From the NCBI GenBank assembly GCA_026261815.1, contig JAMPIT010000300.1, positions 1,550,001 to 1,614,000 on the forward strand: DNA of 64,000 nucleotides, in the 5' to 3' direction. The number at the start of each line of letters is the position of its first letter. Within the stretch, counting starts at the first letter, position 1. The translations under genes were made by a program, and so were the position numbers. The stretch comes from Monarcha castaneiventris obscurior. Its lineage: Eukaryota > Chordata > Aves > Passeriformes > Monarchidae. Shown here piece after piece: positions 12,101-22,300 of this stretch. The notes beneath the pieces were generated by a model. It ran no database searches and was not told the origin of the DNA. It worked only from the letters and a program-made list of their open reading frames with translations.

Positions 12101-15100
12101 CCGGCTTTAGTTCTCGTGCAGTCGTTGCCTGTGACTTTCAGATTTGACTGTCCTGAATAATTTTGTACCATTTGCTGCTTCTCTTGCCTTGCTCATCACC
12201 TCTTTTTTCCAAATCACTGCTGACTGTGCTGAACAGAAGAGGTTTAACAAAGGACAGGGGAATCCTACAGTAATGGCTCTCCACTGTGAAAACTTTCCTG
12301 TGCTTTAAGGAGTTACCAGCCCAAGAGTAACCCCTCCATGTTCCCTCACATCAGCTTTACTTCTTTAGATAGCTTTGGTTTAGGTCCTGTCTGGGTGATT
12401 TTCAGAAAGCTAAAAGCTGGATTATCTTGCTCCACATGCCTGTTGACTTAATAGATTTACAACTCTCTCAAGTTTCTGTACGGGAGCAAGCTGGCCTGAG
12501 AAAGGGCTTCCTAAATCCTTCCAAGACCTTTGATCCAGCCCACTCATCCCAGCATCTGACACCTCCATCCTGTAGCAGAGTTTCTATCAAACCAGAATCA
12601 CCTTTTTAGCAGTTCTGTGCCTCAAACACCCACCCACCCCTTTTTAAAAGCCAAGCTGTGCAATCTGTCAGTGCTCATTCCCCTGGTCAGAGCAGGTTTG
12701 AGCATGGGATTAGAGATCATCCTTGGAGGCTCAGTGATTTCCCAGCTTCTGAAGAACATCTGAACAAAGACCACGTGGCCTTAGAGACTCGTCACTGTTC
12801 AATTTATCAGTTTGCCTAAAAGCTCTTCCTGTTGACTCTCAGTGGGAACTGTTTGTCAGACACACATTCACTCCAGGATGTTCAGCTGTGCCAGCTGGAG
12901 GCATTGCTGTCTCCACTTCTTCCCACCACTCCTCCCAGAGGTCCGTGTCCAGTCACCTGCCAGTGCTGGAGTGCTTCTTAATGTGCTCCAGGCTAAAGCA
13001 GATGGGTTAAACAGCCTAATTGGCAGTTTAGGTAAATTAACCTGGCTGTTTTCCTGGAGTTAATTAGGAGACATGGAAACAAAATGCTCCATTTGCCAAC
13101 TGATGGGAGTGGTAACCTCTGGCAGGAGAAGGTTTGATAAGCAGTGATGGGCAGTGGCTGAAATCAGCACAGAAGGAAGCCAAAATTCTGAAAGAAAGCA
13201 AAAAATGGGGAACAGCTCTGACCTTTTCTGCAGCACCTTCATTATTTCAATTGTTCCCTGTGAGGGTGAGGAGGCCCTGGCACAGGGTGCCCAGAGCAGC
13301 TGTGGCTGCCCCTGGATCCCTGGCGGTGCCCAAGACCAGGTTGGACATTGGGGCTTGGAGCAGCCTGGGGTATTGGAAGGTGTCCCTGCCCATGGCAGGG
13401 AACAAGATGAGCTTTCAGGTCCTCTCCAACCCAGCCCAGTCTGTGATCCCATGATTTAGCCAACATCTGTGGCTGGTTTCCTTGTGTGCCTCTTCTACAC
13501 CACTACTGAATGCTGTGCCCTTGCCACCTGTTCCAGCAGGCTTCCAAAAACTTTCCTGAGGCCATTATCAGTGTTTCTGTATCTAGTGAGCTGTGGGCCT
13601 CATCTGATCTTCCTTGGTGTGACTTTAAATTCCCTATGTAGGACACGCTTTCCTGGGTGAGACTTCAATTTTGTTGGAGTCTATCTTTCTATTTTTATAA
13701 AACTCATTTTAATAACGTCTTTGATACCTCCTTCCACTGTCTTATCTATGGCATAAGAGCTCAGCAATGCATCCTCATCTCGCAGGAAGAGAATAATTCC
13801 TTTAGTTTCACACCATGTACACCAGTCTCCCAGATCAATGGTGCAGCATCCTCCTGAATCCTTCTGGCTGCAAACATCTGTCCACAATAAAAGAACAGGA
13901 CTGGATGCTGTAATCAGTCTGCTAAGGCAGAGCAGAGTTGGGAAAGCTGTTGTCACCTGCAGTTACAGCACAGCCTTGTCTCTGCCTTCAGGAGGTTTTT
14001 CCTCCTGTCTCTGGACTCCTGATCCACCTCTCTGAAATTCTGCCTTTCCACTCTCACCTGCCTCCTCAAGTGTCAATAAATGACTACAAGCTCCCTGGCT
14101 CTGAGCTTGCCTTGGGGGAACTCCCAAGTCCTTCTGCCACAAGTATCCTGCCCCGCAGCACATGGCACATACCTGCTTCTGCCCAGGGCTGGCTCTCTCC
14201 TTCCCCTGAGGGGATGCCTGAGGACGAATTCTCTGGTACAGCCTCTGGACTTGCTTTCTGCAGGAACTGGGAGCCCAGCTGCTCGCTGGGACAGCTGGTT
14301 GACGCTTCAGTCACCACTGTAACACAGAGCACAAAAACTGTGTCTGCTTCAGGGGACAACCCCGGTCTGTGGACGTACCCGGTGTCCTCTAACCACACAG
14401 ACAAGCAGCAGGAAAGTTCGTGCAGCAGAATTCAGAACGGAAAACAAAGGTAAGGGCACACCAAGTGAGATCGCACCAAATCGTTAAAAAGCAGAGATTC
14501 TCCTGACACTCTCCTCAGGGCCCGAGAGTGCCTGTCAGGCTCTGCCAGCTCTCTTCCAGGCTCGGTTAACACACCACAGGCAGGAATCCCACCCGGCAGC
14601 CCCCCACCGCCCTCCCCAGGCCAGAGCCGCTGACCTGTGGGCTGGGTGGGCAGCGAGGAGAGCCAGGGCAGCCTTCGCTCTGTCCTGGCGTCCGGCAGCG
14701 ACCTGAGCCACGCGATCTGCCTGAGCAGCTGCAGCAGCAGCGCGCCCACAGCTCCCTGCGGAGAGGCGGACGGAGTCAGCGAGAGCAGCCCCGCTCCCTC
14801 TTCCCGCTCCCATCCGGCCCCCGGCTCTGCTCGGGGACCCCCCCGAGGTGTCCCCGGCTCCTCACCCAGGTGACGGCCTCCCGCACGGAGTAGCGGGGCA
14901 CCAGGCCGGGCAGCGGCTGCCGCCGTCCTCCTCGCTCCGGCCCATCCTGACACGCGGGCGCCCTGCAACAACCACACACGCGGGCCCCGTGAGGCCGGGC
15001 CGCGGCGCCGGCCCCGGGGCGGGGGGCACCCGAGCCGCACTCACCGCTCGGGGCTGTGGCCGCGGCCGCCGCCCAGCCCGGGGGCACAGGCGGGGCGGGC

Positions 15101-15145
15101 GGGGGTGGGCGCGCAGCGGCCCCGGCCCAGCAGCAGCCGCCACAT
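3078..15145 (-). CDS. DELE1: DELE1, mitochondrial stress messenger (eight exons, 3' end missing)
   Basis: DELE1 is imported into mitochondria. On stress it is cleaved by OMA1, released or retained in the cytosol, and binds the kinase HRI (EIF2AK1) through its Sel1/TPR-like repeats to start the integrated stress response (family knowledge). Joined exons are 15145-15045, 14962-14866, 14755-14635, 14316-14173, 5965-5882, 5165-5023, 4183-4025 and 3170-3078, about 314 codons without a stop. The start matches the vertebrate MWRL start. Residues 1-34 are Arg-rich and almost free of acidic residues, as in a targeting peptide. A hydrophobic helix lies near 69-83. The Sel1 repeats begin near 183, with signatures such as [20 protein letters not shown] and AQYRYARYLL. 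Mammalian DELE1 is about 515 residues. The remaining Sel1 repeat(s) and the C-terminus are not seen, and the middle linker is shorter than in mammals, so an exon may be missed in the 8-kb intron. Identification is firm from repeat motifs and exon order; exact boundaries are inferred. Confidence 0.93.
3824..3900 (-). mobile_element. CR1 LINE 3' fragment
   Basis: Antisense CR1 tail: reverse of the ATTCT end, then the AGGGACCTTAAAGATC and CCAACCCCTCTGC motifs. It is short, and sits in the DELE1 intron between exons 7 and 8. Confidence 0.8.
4025..4183 (-). CDS. DELE1: DELE1 coding exon 7 (Sel1-type repeat)
   Basis: The acceptor is CTTTCTCAG ending at 4184 and the donor is GTTGGT at 4024-4019. 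The 159 nt are phase 0 throughout (53 codons). Recognisable motifs are FYYCQAA, MAQYRYARYLL and AVTLLEQAARAG. Compared with the mammalian repeat, the usual Gly-His turn before AQYRYA is replaced by Ser-Cys-His-Pro, and Val-Leu before Tyr-Tyr by Gly-Phe. These look like lineage changes rather than decay. Confidence 0.93.
4755..4932 (+). mobile_element. CR1 LINE 3' fragment (GATATTC-ending subfamily)
   Basis: Contains the ACTGCCCAGGCTCCCCAGGG, TTGGGGTGTCTGTGCAGGGC and AGGATATTCCATGA motifs of the CR1 subfamily also present at 6240-6533 and 41.5-42.0 kb. Lies in the intron between DELE1 exons 6 and 7. Confidence 0.85.
5023..5165 (-). CDS. DELE1: DELE1 coding exon 6 (first Sel1-type repeat)
   Basis: The acceptor is TTTTCCTCAG ending at 5166 and the donor is GTACCC at 5022-5017. 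The 143 nt go from phase 1 to phase 0. The peptide carries the classic Sel1 signature: [33 protein letters not shown]. This is the most conserved part of the protein and the best single piece of evidence for DELE1. Confidence 0.95.
5882..5965 (-). CDS. DELE1: DELE1 coding exon 5 (helix before the Sel1 repeats)
   Basis: The exon encodes a peptide with HLEEAAFQLQQIFRIDISIA, matching the mammalian LEEA...QLFQLSVSIAFNFLG segment, and ends in phase 1 at the donor GTAATG (5881-5876). The first AG (5977-5976, after a TTTTTTCTCT tract) would start the exon at 5975, but exon 4 ends in phase 1 and that junction reads straight into TGA. Using the next AG (5967-5966), with exon start 5965, restores phase 1. 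The alternative is exon start 5975 in phase 0 together with one more, unlocated exon between 6.0 and 14.2 kb. Confidence 0.8.
6240..6533 (+). mobile_element. CR1 LINE 3' fragment
   Basis: Same subfamily as 4755-4932 and longer. It includes the upstream GGAGCTGGGCCAGGGCAGGC region and ends AGGATATTCCATGATTCT. Confidence 0.88.
8506..8561. repeat. Perfect 28-bp tandem duplication
   Basis: Two identical copies in tandem (8506-8533 and 8534-8561), each with a central GATGATCAGCCCTGCTATCA. Lies in the DELE1 intron; no function evident. Confidence 0.95.
9741..9912 (-). mobile_element. CR1 LINE 3' fragment (main subfamily)
   Basis: Antisense copy with CAGAATGGTTTGGGCTGGAA, then CTGCCATGGCAGGGACACC and CCAGGGATCCAGGGGCAGCC. 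Ends within TTCTCTGGGAGAC. Confidence 0.92.
13251..13457 (+). mobile_element. CR1 LINE 3' fragment (main subfamily)
   Basis: Sense copy from TTGTTCCCTGTGAGGGTGAG to the tail CTGTGATCCCATGATT. Inserted in the large DELE1 intron, opposite to the gene. Confidence 0.92.
14173..14316 (-). CDS. DELE1: DELE1 coding exon 4 (divergent Ser/Glu-rich linker)
   Basis: A long pyrimidine tract and the acceptor GTGTTACAG end at 14317; the donor GTATGT is at 14172-14167. The 144 nt are phase 1 at both ends and give 48 codons rich in Ser, Glu and Pro. This matches the poorly conserved linker of the family, where OMA1 cleavage is known to occur in mammals. Support is splice sites plus phase rather than sequence identity, so it is less certain than its neighbours. 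Confidence 0.68.
14635..14755 (-). CDS. DELE1: DELE1 coding exon 3 (hydrophobic helix)
   Basis: The acceptor is CTCTCCGCAG ending at 14756 and the donor is GTCAGC at 14634-14629. The 121 nt start in phase 0 and end in phase 1. The exon encodes the conserved start GAVGALLLQLLRQIAWLRSL, aligned with the mammalian hydrophobic stretch that follows the exon 2 Trp. The segment is amphipathic to hydrophobic and could associate with the inner membrane. Confidence 0.87.
14866..14962 (-). CDS. DELE1: DELE1 coding exon 2
   Basis: The acceptor is TGTTGCAG ending at 14963 and the donor is GTGAGG at 14865-14860. The 97 nt complete the codon opened by exon 1 and end in phase 0 at a Trp codon. The peptide ends YSVREAVTW, which corresponds to the mammalian segment before the hydrophobic helix. 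There is no stop in frame, and exons 1 plus 2 give exactly 66 codons. Confidence 0.88.
15045..15145 (-). CDS. DELE1: DELE1 coding exon 1 (mitochondrial targeting peptide)
   Basis: The exon runs from the ATG at 15145-15143 to a consensus GTGAGT donor at 15044-15039 and ends in phase 2. It encodes MWRLLLGRGRC followed by an Ala/Pro/Gly/Arg-rich stretch, with five Arg and no acidic residue before the last codons. This start was chosen because vertebrate DELE1 begins MWRL. A second in-frame ATG lies 11 codons upstream (15178-15176) and would add the basic peptide MRSRAAGGAGG. Which one is used cannot be decided here. The exon lies inside the CpG island. Confidence 0.9.
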
Positions 15146-15283
15146 CCCGCCCGCCCCGCCAGCAGCGCGCGAGCGCATAGAGACGGGCGGGCGGCCGGGC
15201 ACGGCGGGGGCACCGGGGCTACGGGGACAGCGGGGACAGGGGCGGCTACAGGCGGCCGGGGCCGGGCGGGCGGCGCGGGCGGA

Positions 15284-15403
15284 GCGGCACCATGGCCGCG
15301 GAGCGGGGATACAGCGGCACGGTCGCCATGGAGCGCGGCTAGAGCGGCACCAGCACCATAGAGCGCGGCTGGAGCGGCCCCGCCGCCACGGCGCGCGCAG
15401 AGA
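15284..15403. repeat. 30-bp tandem repeat (4 units) in the DELE1 promoter
   Basis: The units are 15284-15313, 15314-15343, 15344-15373 and 15374-15403. Each begins GCGGCAC or GCGGCCC and ends in a GGAGCGCGGCTAGA-like tail. Units 2 and 3 are most alike. The repeat lies 140-260 bases upstream of the DELE1 start codon, in likely promoter or 5' UTR. Confidence 0.85.
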
Positions 15404-15481
15404 GCGCCGCCCGCCGTGGGAGGGCCCGTGTGGGCACGGCCGGGGCTGAGGCGGGCACCGAGGGCCCGAGCGGGTCGTGGT

Positions 15482-15935
15482 TTGCGAAATGTGGAATATG
15501 TAAAACATTTCTAAAGAAAGCGTGTTCATTGGTGTTTGATCTCTGTATACTTTCCAGCCGAATCAACAAGAAGGGAGTTTTTATCCGTGAAACAGCAGCT
15601 CACAAGCTGTACAGGATGTCCAGGTGTTTGAAAGTCCAATTACTTGTTGGTGGAATCACCTTGCTAATGATGCTGATATTCAGGAGTCAGAAATAGTTAA
15701 CAATTTGTCCAGAGTGTAACAGGGAATGACAAGGGTATTATGAAACAGGGTGCTGCCTTCTTGTTGCAAAATGTGGAATAAATTAAAATTAAGGAAGGAT
15801 GTTCTTTGGTGCTTGATCTTTGTGTGCTTTCAAGCCACACCAACAAGAAGGGAGATTTAATCCCTGGAACAAATAGCACCTAACAAGCTCTAAGTGGTGC
15901 CCAAGTGTTAGAAGGACAAATGACTTGGAATTGCC
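15482..15935. repeat. Diverged direct duplication of about 170 bp, spaced about 282 bp
   Basis: A copy starting near 15484 (TTGCGAAATGTGGAATATG) recurs near 15764 (TTGCAAAATGTGGAATAAA). Both continue through a CCAACAAGAAGGGAG-type segment to a common end near GACTTGG/TACTTGTTGG. Identity by eye is roughly two-thirds. It abuts the CpG island and may be part of the LTR that follows. Confidence 0.7.
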
Positions 15936-16590
15936 TTGCGAAGGTTTAGGGCTGGACATGTTTCAATGACCCCAGACCCCAGGCAGGCTGAAAAAGCTTG
16001 GGAAGAAAGATGTACCACTGATGGTGGACACAATGCAGAATTTATAGACCACAAGGACATTCGGCAGAACCCACGAGATAAGGAAGAAACTGATAAAGCC
16101 AACTCAGCAACTGGGCTGAAATCAGCTCCGATTGGGTAGAAGGTAATTCCAGCAGGGGCAGGTCACAACCACTGATCCATGGCCCAGGAAACCACTGACC
16201 CAAAAGAAGAGAAGGACTGAGTGTGGGACTAATTAGCATGAGAAGCGAGAGACTCATTAACCAATAGAAGATAGAATACTAATTAATAAGAGAACTGGAT
16301 GACATGTAGCTAGTGAACTCCGATGCCTTTGTTTGCTAAAATGTATAAACAGTGACAAGTTTTGGTGGTGGCTGTGCTGGCTCTGGGGATTTGCCACCAG
16401 CCCCCTTTTCTGCACAGAGCTGTCACTAAATCAAATACCTCGACTCTGTGTGGATCAGCCTCTTGCACACCAGGGAAAGAACCTGTTTTGGGACAACAGG
16501 GAGAGTCCCTGGGGATCTGCTGTACCTCGGGGTGGGGGGATAATTCCTCCTGGGAAAACACGGATAGGGACACAGCCCAGACTGGTCATA
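15936..16590 (+). mobile_element. Probable solo LTR of an endogenous retroelement
   Basis: The stretch has LTR-like order on the plus strand: a CCAAT motif near 16260, a TATA-like GTATAAA near 16343, then a TCACTAAATCAAATACCTCG segment and CTGTGTGGATC resembling the R-U5 part of avian retroelement LTRs. I see no gag, pol or env next to it, and could not confirm TG...CA ends or a target-site duplication. The call rests on layout only. Confidence 0.4.
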
Positions 16591-17725
16591 CCCAGGTTGT
16601 TCTGCAGCTTTGGGGTGTCTGTGAGTGCTCCCTGAGCCCTGGGGGTGACAAAACATAGGAACCATGTTAATAGCGGGGAGTGCTGAAGGATTCCTGTGAT
16701 TGCATTATAAACTGAATTAAGTGCCTTTTCTTCACCCAGAGCTGCACCCTACACGGGCCATGCCGTGCCAGCCTGAGGAAAAATCATCTTCGTGTCCTCC
16801 TCACCCTGGGTTTCCATCAGGAGTGGGAATACTGCCCTGCTCATTCCAGCTGAGCACTCTCTTGTTTATTCCTTTGCTCCATAGGCACAAAAATTCTTGG
16901 CCATTCCAGCAATTGTCTCTCTTTCTGGAAAATGGTGTTTTCTGTGCTGGTAATTCCTGTTATGAGCTCAGAGTTCTTGTTCAGTATTAGCTGTGGTTTA
17001 TGCTTGAGTGGCTGCTAGTTTAATGCCAGGTATGGCTTTCCATGAGATACGTAATCACTCTCCTTCATCAGCCTAAACACTTGCTTTAAACTACAAAATT
17101 TCTCTTGGTGCTCAACAGCTTTTTTTTTTTTTTTGTAGTGTCATATGGGACACAAATCCTTTATCCTTTTCACCCCAGATTTGGCTTAATAGTGTAATTA
17201 CAAAGTCATTTAGTTGCCTGTTTCACTAAATGTGTCTGTAATTGTCTCATGTTAGTAGACTGGTGTTTGCTAAGCTACTACAGTTTGTTTGGGGATGAAA
17301 ATTACATGCAAAATAGAAATATCAGCATCTTCACTCTATAATCTTGCCTTAATTTTCTCGCTCATCAGGTTGATACCGCTAATTAATGCTCCAAAAACTG
17401 AACCTGCATTTGTTGGTAGTGGTTCATCCAAGATCTTCTCAGCTGATCACTGAATTTTTATTGCTTTCGTCCTGGTTTCCTTTCAAGTCCCCAAGCAGGT
17501 GGTGAGTGATACTCTCTGTCTTTTCTGTGACTGGCAAGGCAAGAGCAGAGCTGGTGTGTTTGGATTCCTGTTGTGAGGATTCCCCAGGGGCTGCACGGTG
17601 TCCATGGTGCAGTCGTGTGTTTGTGTCTTTGACACTGGAGAAGGAAAATCACTGGATGGAAGTGAGGGGATGCTGAGAGATGAGGAAGCACCTCTGGGGG
17701 AAGGACCAAGTGACCAAGGAGGCCA
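16591..17725. other. Single-copy DNA, no gene seen
   Basis: AT-rich, with a T-run near 17120-17136 and no long open frame or recognisable repeat. Confidence 0.6.
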
Positions 17726-18300
17726 GTGGGATCCTGGGGTGCTTTTCCACCAGGTCAGGGAGGGATCCTGCCCCTCTGCCCAGCCCCGGGGGCACCTCTG
17801 GAGTGCTGTGTCCAGCTCTGCAGCCTCAGCACAGCAGGGCCAGGGAGCTCCTGGAGCGGGGCTGGCAGGGGCTGCACAGCTGAGGAAGGGCCTGGAGCAT
17901 CTCCGTGCCCAGGAAAGGCTGAGGGAGCTGGGGCTGCTCAGCCTCAGAGGAGCCCCAGCTGAGAGGGGCCCTCAGCCCTGGCTGTCCCTGGCTGCAGGGA
18001 GGGCTCAGGGCAGGGCCCAGGCTCTGCTCCGGGGCCCAGCAGTGGCACAGAGGAACGGGCAGGGCCTGAGCCCAGCAATTCCCTGCACAGGAGGCACAAC
18101 TCCTGCCCTGGGCAGTGCCCAGCCCTGAACAGAGCCCAGAGAGGCTGTGCAGGGTCCCTCCCTGGGGCTGTTGCAGAGCTGTGTGGGCACACTGCTGTGC
18201 CCTGTGCTCTGGGATGGCCCTGCTGGGGCACGCAGGTGGCACCAGGGGAGTGAGCCCCTGTGGGCCCTTCAGCCTGACCCAGCCTGGGGTTCTGGGAAGG
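17726..18300 (+). mobile_element. CR1 LINE fragment (ORF2 end and 3' UTR)
   Basis: A diverged sense copy. CTGGAGTGCTGTGTCCAGCT, then GCCTGGAGCATCTCC and CTGAGGGAGCTGGGGCTGCT are hallmarks of the CR1 region upstream of the 3' UTR. Its tail (CCCTGTGCTCTGGGATGGCC) resembles the piece at 44195-44295. A 176-codon plus frame here is an artefact of stop-poor repeat DNA. Confidence 0.85.
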
Positions 18301-18726
18301 GAACTGTCCAAAGCAAGACAAAGCTGAGCTGGCAAAGCTCAGAGTTGGGGGCTGCTGTGCAGGATTGTGGCTGAAGGAGGAAATGTTAGAGAGAGAATGA
18401 CTCAGGCAGAGGCAGGAGGACGTTCAGAATGTTCCACATGAGGTTCTGCTGCTGGGGTTGTCCAGCTCAGCCAGTTTGTGTCCTTGCAGCTTGAAGGCAG
18501 AGTGGAAAGGACACTGAGAAGGAGGAGGGGATCAGCTCTGAGGAATTGCTGCAGGTGCAGTGCCTTGCTACAGCTTTTCTGCCTGCTGGTGCTGGGATTG
18601 TGTTCCCTGCACCCAGGGGTGGTGGGGGAAGTGGCCAATGTCACTGCAGGGCCCCTTTGCAAGGTCACAGCAATCAGGAGAGGATTCTGCTGACTGAGAA
18701 AAGGCAAACATCATACATTCAGTGAA

Positions 18727-18936
18727 GAATTGTTCCCTGGGAGGGTGGTGAGGCCCTGGCACAGGGTGCCCAGAGCAGCTGTGGCTGCCCCTGGGTCCCT
18801 GGCAGTGCCCAAGGCCAGGCTGGACACTGGGGCTTGGAGCAGCCTGGGACAGTGGAAGGTGTCCCTGCCATGGCAGGGGGTGGAACTGAGGAGCTTTAAG
18901 GTCCCTCTCCGCCCAAACCATTCTGGGATTTTATAA
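18727..18936 (+). mobile_element. CR1 LINE 3' fragment (main subfamily)
   Basis: Sense copy from GAATTGTTCCCTGGGAGGGT to ACCATTCTGGGATTTTA, nearly complete for the last 200 bp. Confidence 0.92.
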
Positions 18937-19044
18937 GAAGGGTAAGAAGAAGGATTGGACAATTCTAAAACATTTGATTTAACCTGACTCTCTGGAAGGT
19001 GATGGGAAGCTTTCTCCTAGAAACTGTTCTACGCAAGATGGTGA

Positions 19045-19310
19045 TTGGGAACAGCCAGGATGGATTTAAGGACAATTATGCCAAAGGAACCTGATTGCCT
19101 CTGTGATGAGACTGGCTCAGAGGGGAGAGCAGTGGGTGATGTTTACTGGACTCTACCACAACAGCACCCCAGTGTCATTCTACCAGCCTGGTGGGTGAGG
19201 TGCGGATTGGGTAAATGGGCAATAAATTGGATGGAAATCAGCCTGGATTGCTGGGCTCAGATGCTGGTCAGCAGTGGGTTAGCAGCACACAGAGTGTACC
19301 AGAAGGGGTT
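19045..19310 (+). mobile_element. CR1 LINE reverse-transcriptase fragment
   Basis: The plus strand reads GGATGGATTTAAGGACAATT, then GAGGGGAGAGCAGTGGGTGA and TGTTTACTGGACTC, which follows the order of CR1 ORF2 RT-domain DNA. It is broken by indels and stops, so it is a dead copy. It follows the CR1 tail at 18727-18936. Confidence 0.7.
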
Positions 19311-22300
19311 GAGAAAACTCTGCTTGTTATCATGATAATTTTAGGAAAATAAATACTTTGCTCCTGAGGGAAATAAATACTGTGCTCCTTAAGAAATATA
19401 TTTATTTTGGTTGGAAGAGGAAACCAGGCTGGTTGTGGAAAGCAAGCTAAAAATAGACATTGAAGTTCTAGAAGGTTGTACACGTTCTGAGTTCTTTTAA
19501 AACCCTTGCAGTTGAAATCACTCTTTCAGTCGCTGGTTTAAACACTCATTAATGCCCCTTCCCCCTCAAAGTGCAGACAAAATGAAGGTATTTCCAAGTT
19601 TTTGATTATTAGTTTGAGGCACATTTGGCACTGGAACTTTATTCTCTGGAGCTGGTTCCTCTTGTCTTGTGGTGGCCTCCTGCTAACTTAAGTTTTCATC
19701 TGCATTTTTATTTTTCTGCATCTTGAGCAAAGTAACTTAGTGGACCATGTAAGTTTTGATAGATAACAGTTGTTTTTTTAATCGAAACCCAGAAATTTAT
19801 GGCCAAAAATCTTGCCATCCCCCTTTGACCAAATATACTTCAAACAAAAATATAAGTGTAATTACAGGGGATATCTCGTTTCACAGCTCACAGACAAAGA
19901 AAATGTGTTTGTTTTACTTTATTAGATTTCTTATAATACGTTCATACAAACCCAAATGTGCATATACACACTCTGTCAATACTGCCAACTGCAATTTATT
20001 AAGTTTTATAATTTTTTTCCACTAGGTCACTGTGTTGTTAAACAGAGAGTGAAGGCAGGATCAGTGCTGGAGATGAGAAGGCTAAATTTCCAAGTAAACA
20101 ATCTCAGCTTTCTCTTAATAAGTTTAGAAGGGATATTTTTGAGGAAGGCTAATTAATCATATGCCTGAAACCTCTCTTAAAGCAGCTGTAGAATAAGAAA
20201 AGAGAAGAGAATAAGCAAACAAAGGTATTTGGGCATAAGCTGTAGCTTGTGCTGCTGCTTCCCTCTTCCCCGAGTGCCGCAAAGTCCCTCAGTCAGTCAC
20301 AGTAATCCAGAGCTGGAAGTGGGAGCGGGCTTTGGGGATAGATCTCGTTGCTTTGTGATGAACTCCGAGGCCCTGGGAGAATCTTGGTGTTGACAGCCCC
20401 TGACAGTAAATGTCACATGGATTCGGAGGGAGCTCAGAGCCTTCTGGTGACTGCTATGAGAAGAGACACGGTGACAGCAAACCTGATTGATGAGCCGTGC
20501 CACGAGGACAGGGAGCTCTGGGTGGTGATTGTCTGTAATTGAATGGTCCACGGAAGTTATTTCTGGGTTTCCACAAACACTCCAGGAGAGTTTTCACAGG
20601 GGAGGGGTGTGAATTCAGACTGAGGTGCTCAGCAAGTCCTTGTTAACTCAACCCTAGCAGACTTTAAAACTTAACAGGCTGGTTTAGCTCCGTGCCCAGA
20701 GCTGTAATGAAACAAACGGCACGTGGAGATGGCCAGTCCTGCAAGTACCTTTAGGAACGTTCCTTTGTAGCTTTTGCCTCCTCTTTTCAGTGCCTTGTGC
20801 TCGTGGCCGGGCCGTGTGATGTTGGTGATGGAGGTTGTCCCTGCTGTGACACCGGCTTGTCCAGTGATGCTCCGGGCGTTCACCGGGAGTGTGAGACCTT
20901 GGAGCCCCTCACCCAGTGAAGCATCTGCTGGCACTGACCAATTAAATTGGCCTCTCTCTCATTAAAACCCCGGTGCAGGGCTCTGGTGTGTCACAGATCT
21001 TTAAAATCTCCATTATGAATTCCACTTTCTTGTGGGTATTTTTAGCTTCTACTTGAAGAAATGATTATTGTCTCTTGCACTTAAACATATCAATTTCGGC
21101 TCCACAGACATCTCCTCTGGGCCATAGTCAAAGACCTGATCTGACTCGAACTGCTGAATCCTTAGGGAGGATTTCAACACAGCTCCAAGTGCTCGGACAT
21201 TGGAAATGTGCAAGGAGGAAGAGGGAAAGAAATTCAAACCCTCCCCCCTTCCCTTTGGTTAGGCAGGAGCACATCCCTTACAGTTTTACTTGGCTATGCC
21301 AATTTAATGTGATTTCTTCTGAGGGCCTGGAACCACTCAAGGAAGGCTGACAGGTTTTATCAACAGAATGGAAACTGAAGTGATAAGGTGAGAGTTGTTG
21401 ACCTGATAACTAACAAACAGAAAACTCCAGTGTCCCTCCAGCTAAATATTGCACTCCTCAGGTAAGTAAACGATGGCAGCAGCTGTGGTCTTGTCACCGA
21501 GTGAGAGAGTGTTTGAGTGCAGAGGAGCAGGAGGTGAACTGTGAAAACAAACACATTCAGTTTGCCACAGACTATTTCCCTCTATTACTTTTAATGAGAG
21601 CTAAACTCCAAAATGCACAATGGGACAATAATATTGTGGGGAGAAGGAGCTCTGCGTGCAGCTCCGAAATTCCAGACACCCGGTTGCAATTAAAATGATT
21701 GCTGGTGTATTATTAATGGCTCGCCAGGAGTTTGAGGCTGCTATCAGGTTTGGGACCAATTGGTACAAGTCAGTGCACAAGTGACTGAAAGGCAGTGCTG
21801 TCCCTGAAGGAGCTGAGCTAACAGCCTGAACCCACAGTGCTCAGAGGAGCTGGGAAATGAGAGAAGTGTGAAAAGGTGAGAGGAGCCGTGTTAAAACACA
21901 TCCCTGAAGGGGCCGGCAAAAAACCACTGCGTCACTGTAGGCAGATGTTAGTAAAAACAGCCTATGTGTGTGTGGGGGGGTTATTTATTTAAATTCTGAA
22001 ATCGTGGTGGGGGGAGGACAGCTGGGAAAGGAAGTGGAGACCTCTAATGAGCGATGATTTTGAGGTAATGGGCACAAAAAGCACTGCAAGTCTTTCATGC
22101 CTCCTTTCCCCCTTGTATCTCCCTGAAAGCGCGCTGGGATTATGTAGGAAACGGAGCTGTCACAGTCCTCCCAGAGCCCTCGGAATCGTTGCCTGACAGG
22201 ATATGAAGGTTTCAGCAGCTGAACAAAGAGGCACACGACAGAGCTCGTGTTTGGTGTCCGTCTCCCCTTGCTGGCACCTGGCCTGCTCGGCACAATTGGC

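Larger units (their letters stand above)
5976..14172. other. Large DELE1 intron between exons 4 and 5
   Basis: About 8.2 kb between two well-placed exons. It contains CR1 3' ends at about 6240-6533, 9741-9912 and 13251-13457, a 28-bp duplication at 8506-8561, and otherwise single-copy DNA. A minus-strand open frame at 10768-11028 is the most protein-like piece, but has no convincing splice sites in the needed phase. Confidence 0.7.
14580..15480 (-). promoter_or_regulatory. CpG-island promoter of DELE1
   Basis: This is the only long stretch in the window that is very GC-rich and full of CpG; the rest is CpG-poor. It covers coding exons 1-3 and about 330 bases upstream of the start. No TATA box is seen before exon 1, as expected for a CpG-island promoter. 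The far edge (about 15,480) drops abruptly into AT-rich repeat DNA. The transcription start cannot be fixed from sequence. Confidence 0.85.

Noticed and set aside
17598..18128. 176-codon plus frame
   Set aside because: Lies over a diverged CR1 copy and reflects its GC-rich, stop-poor sequence.
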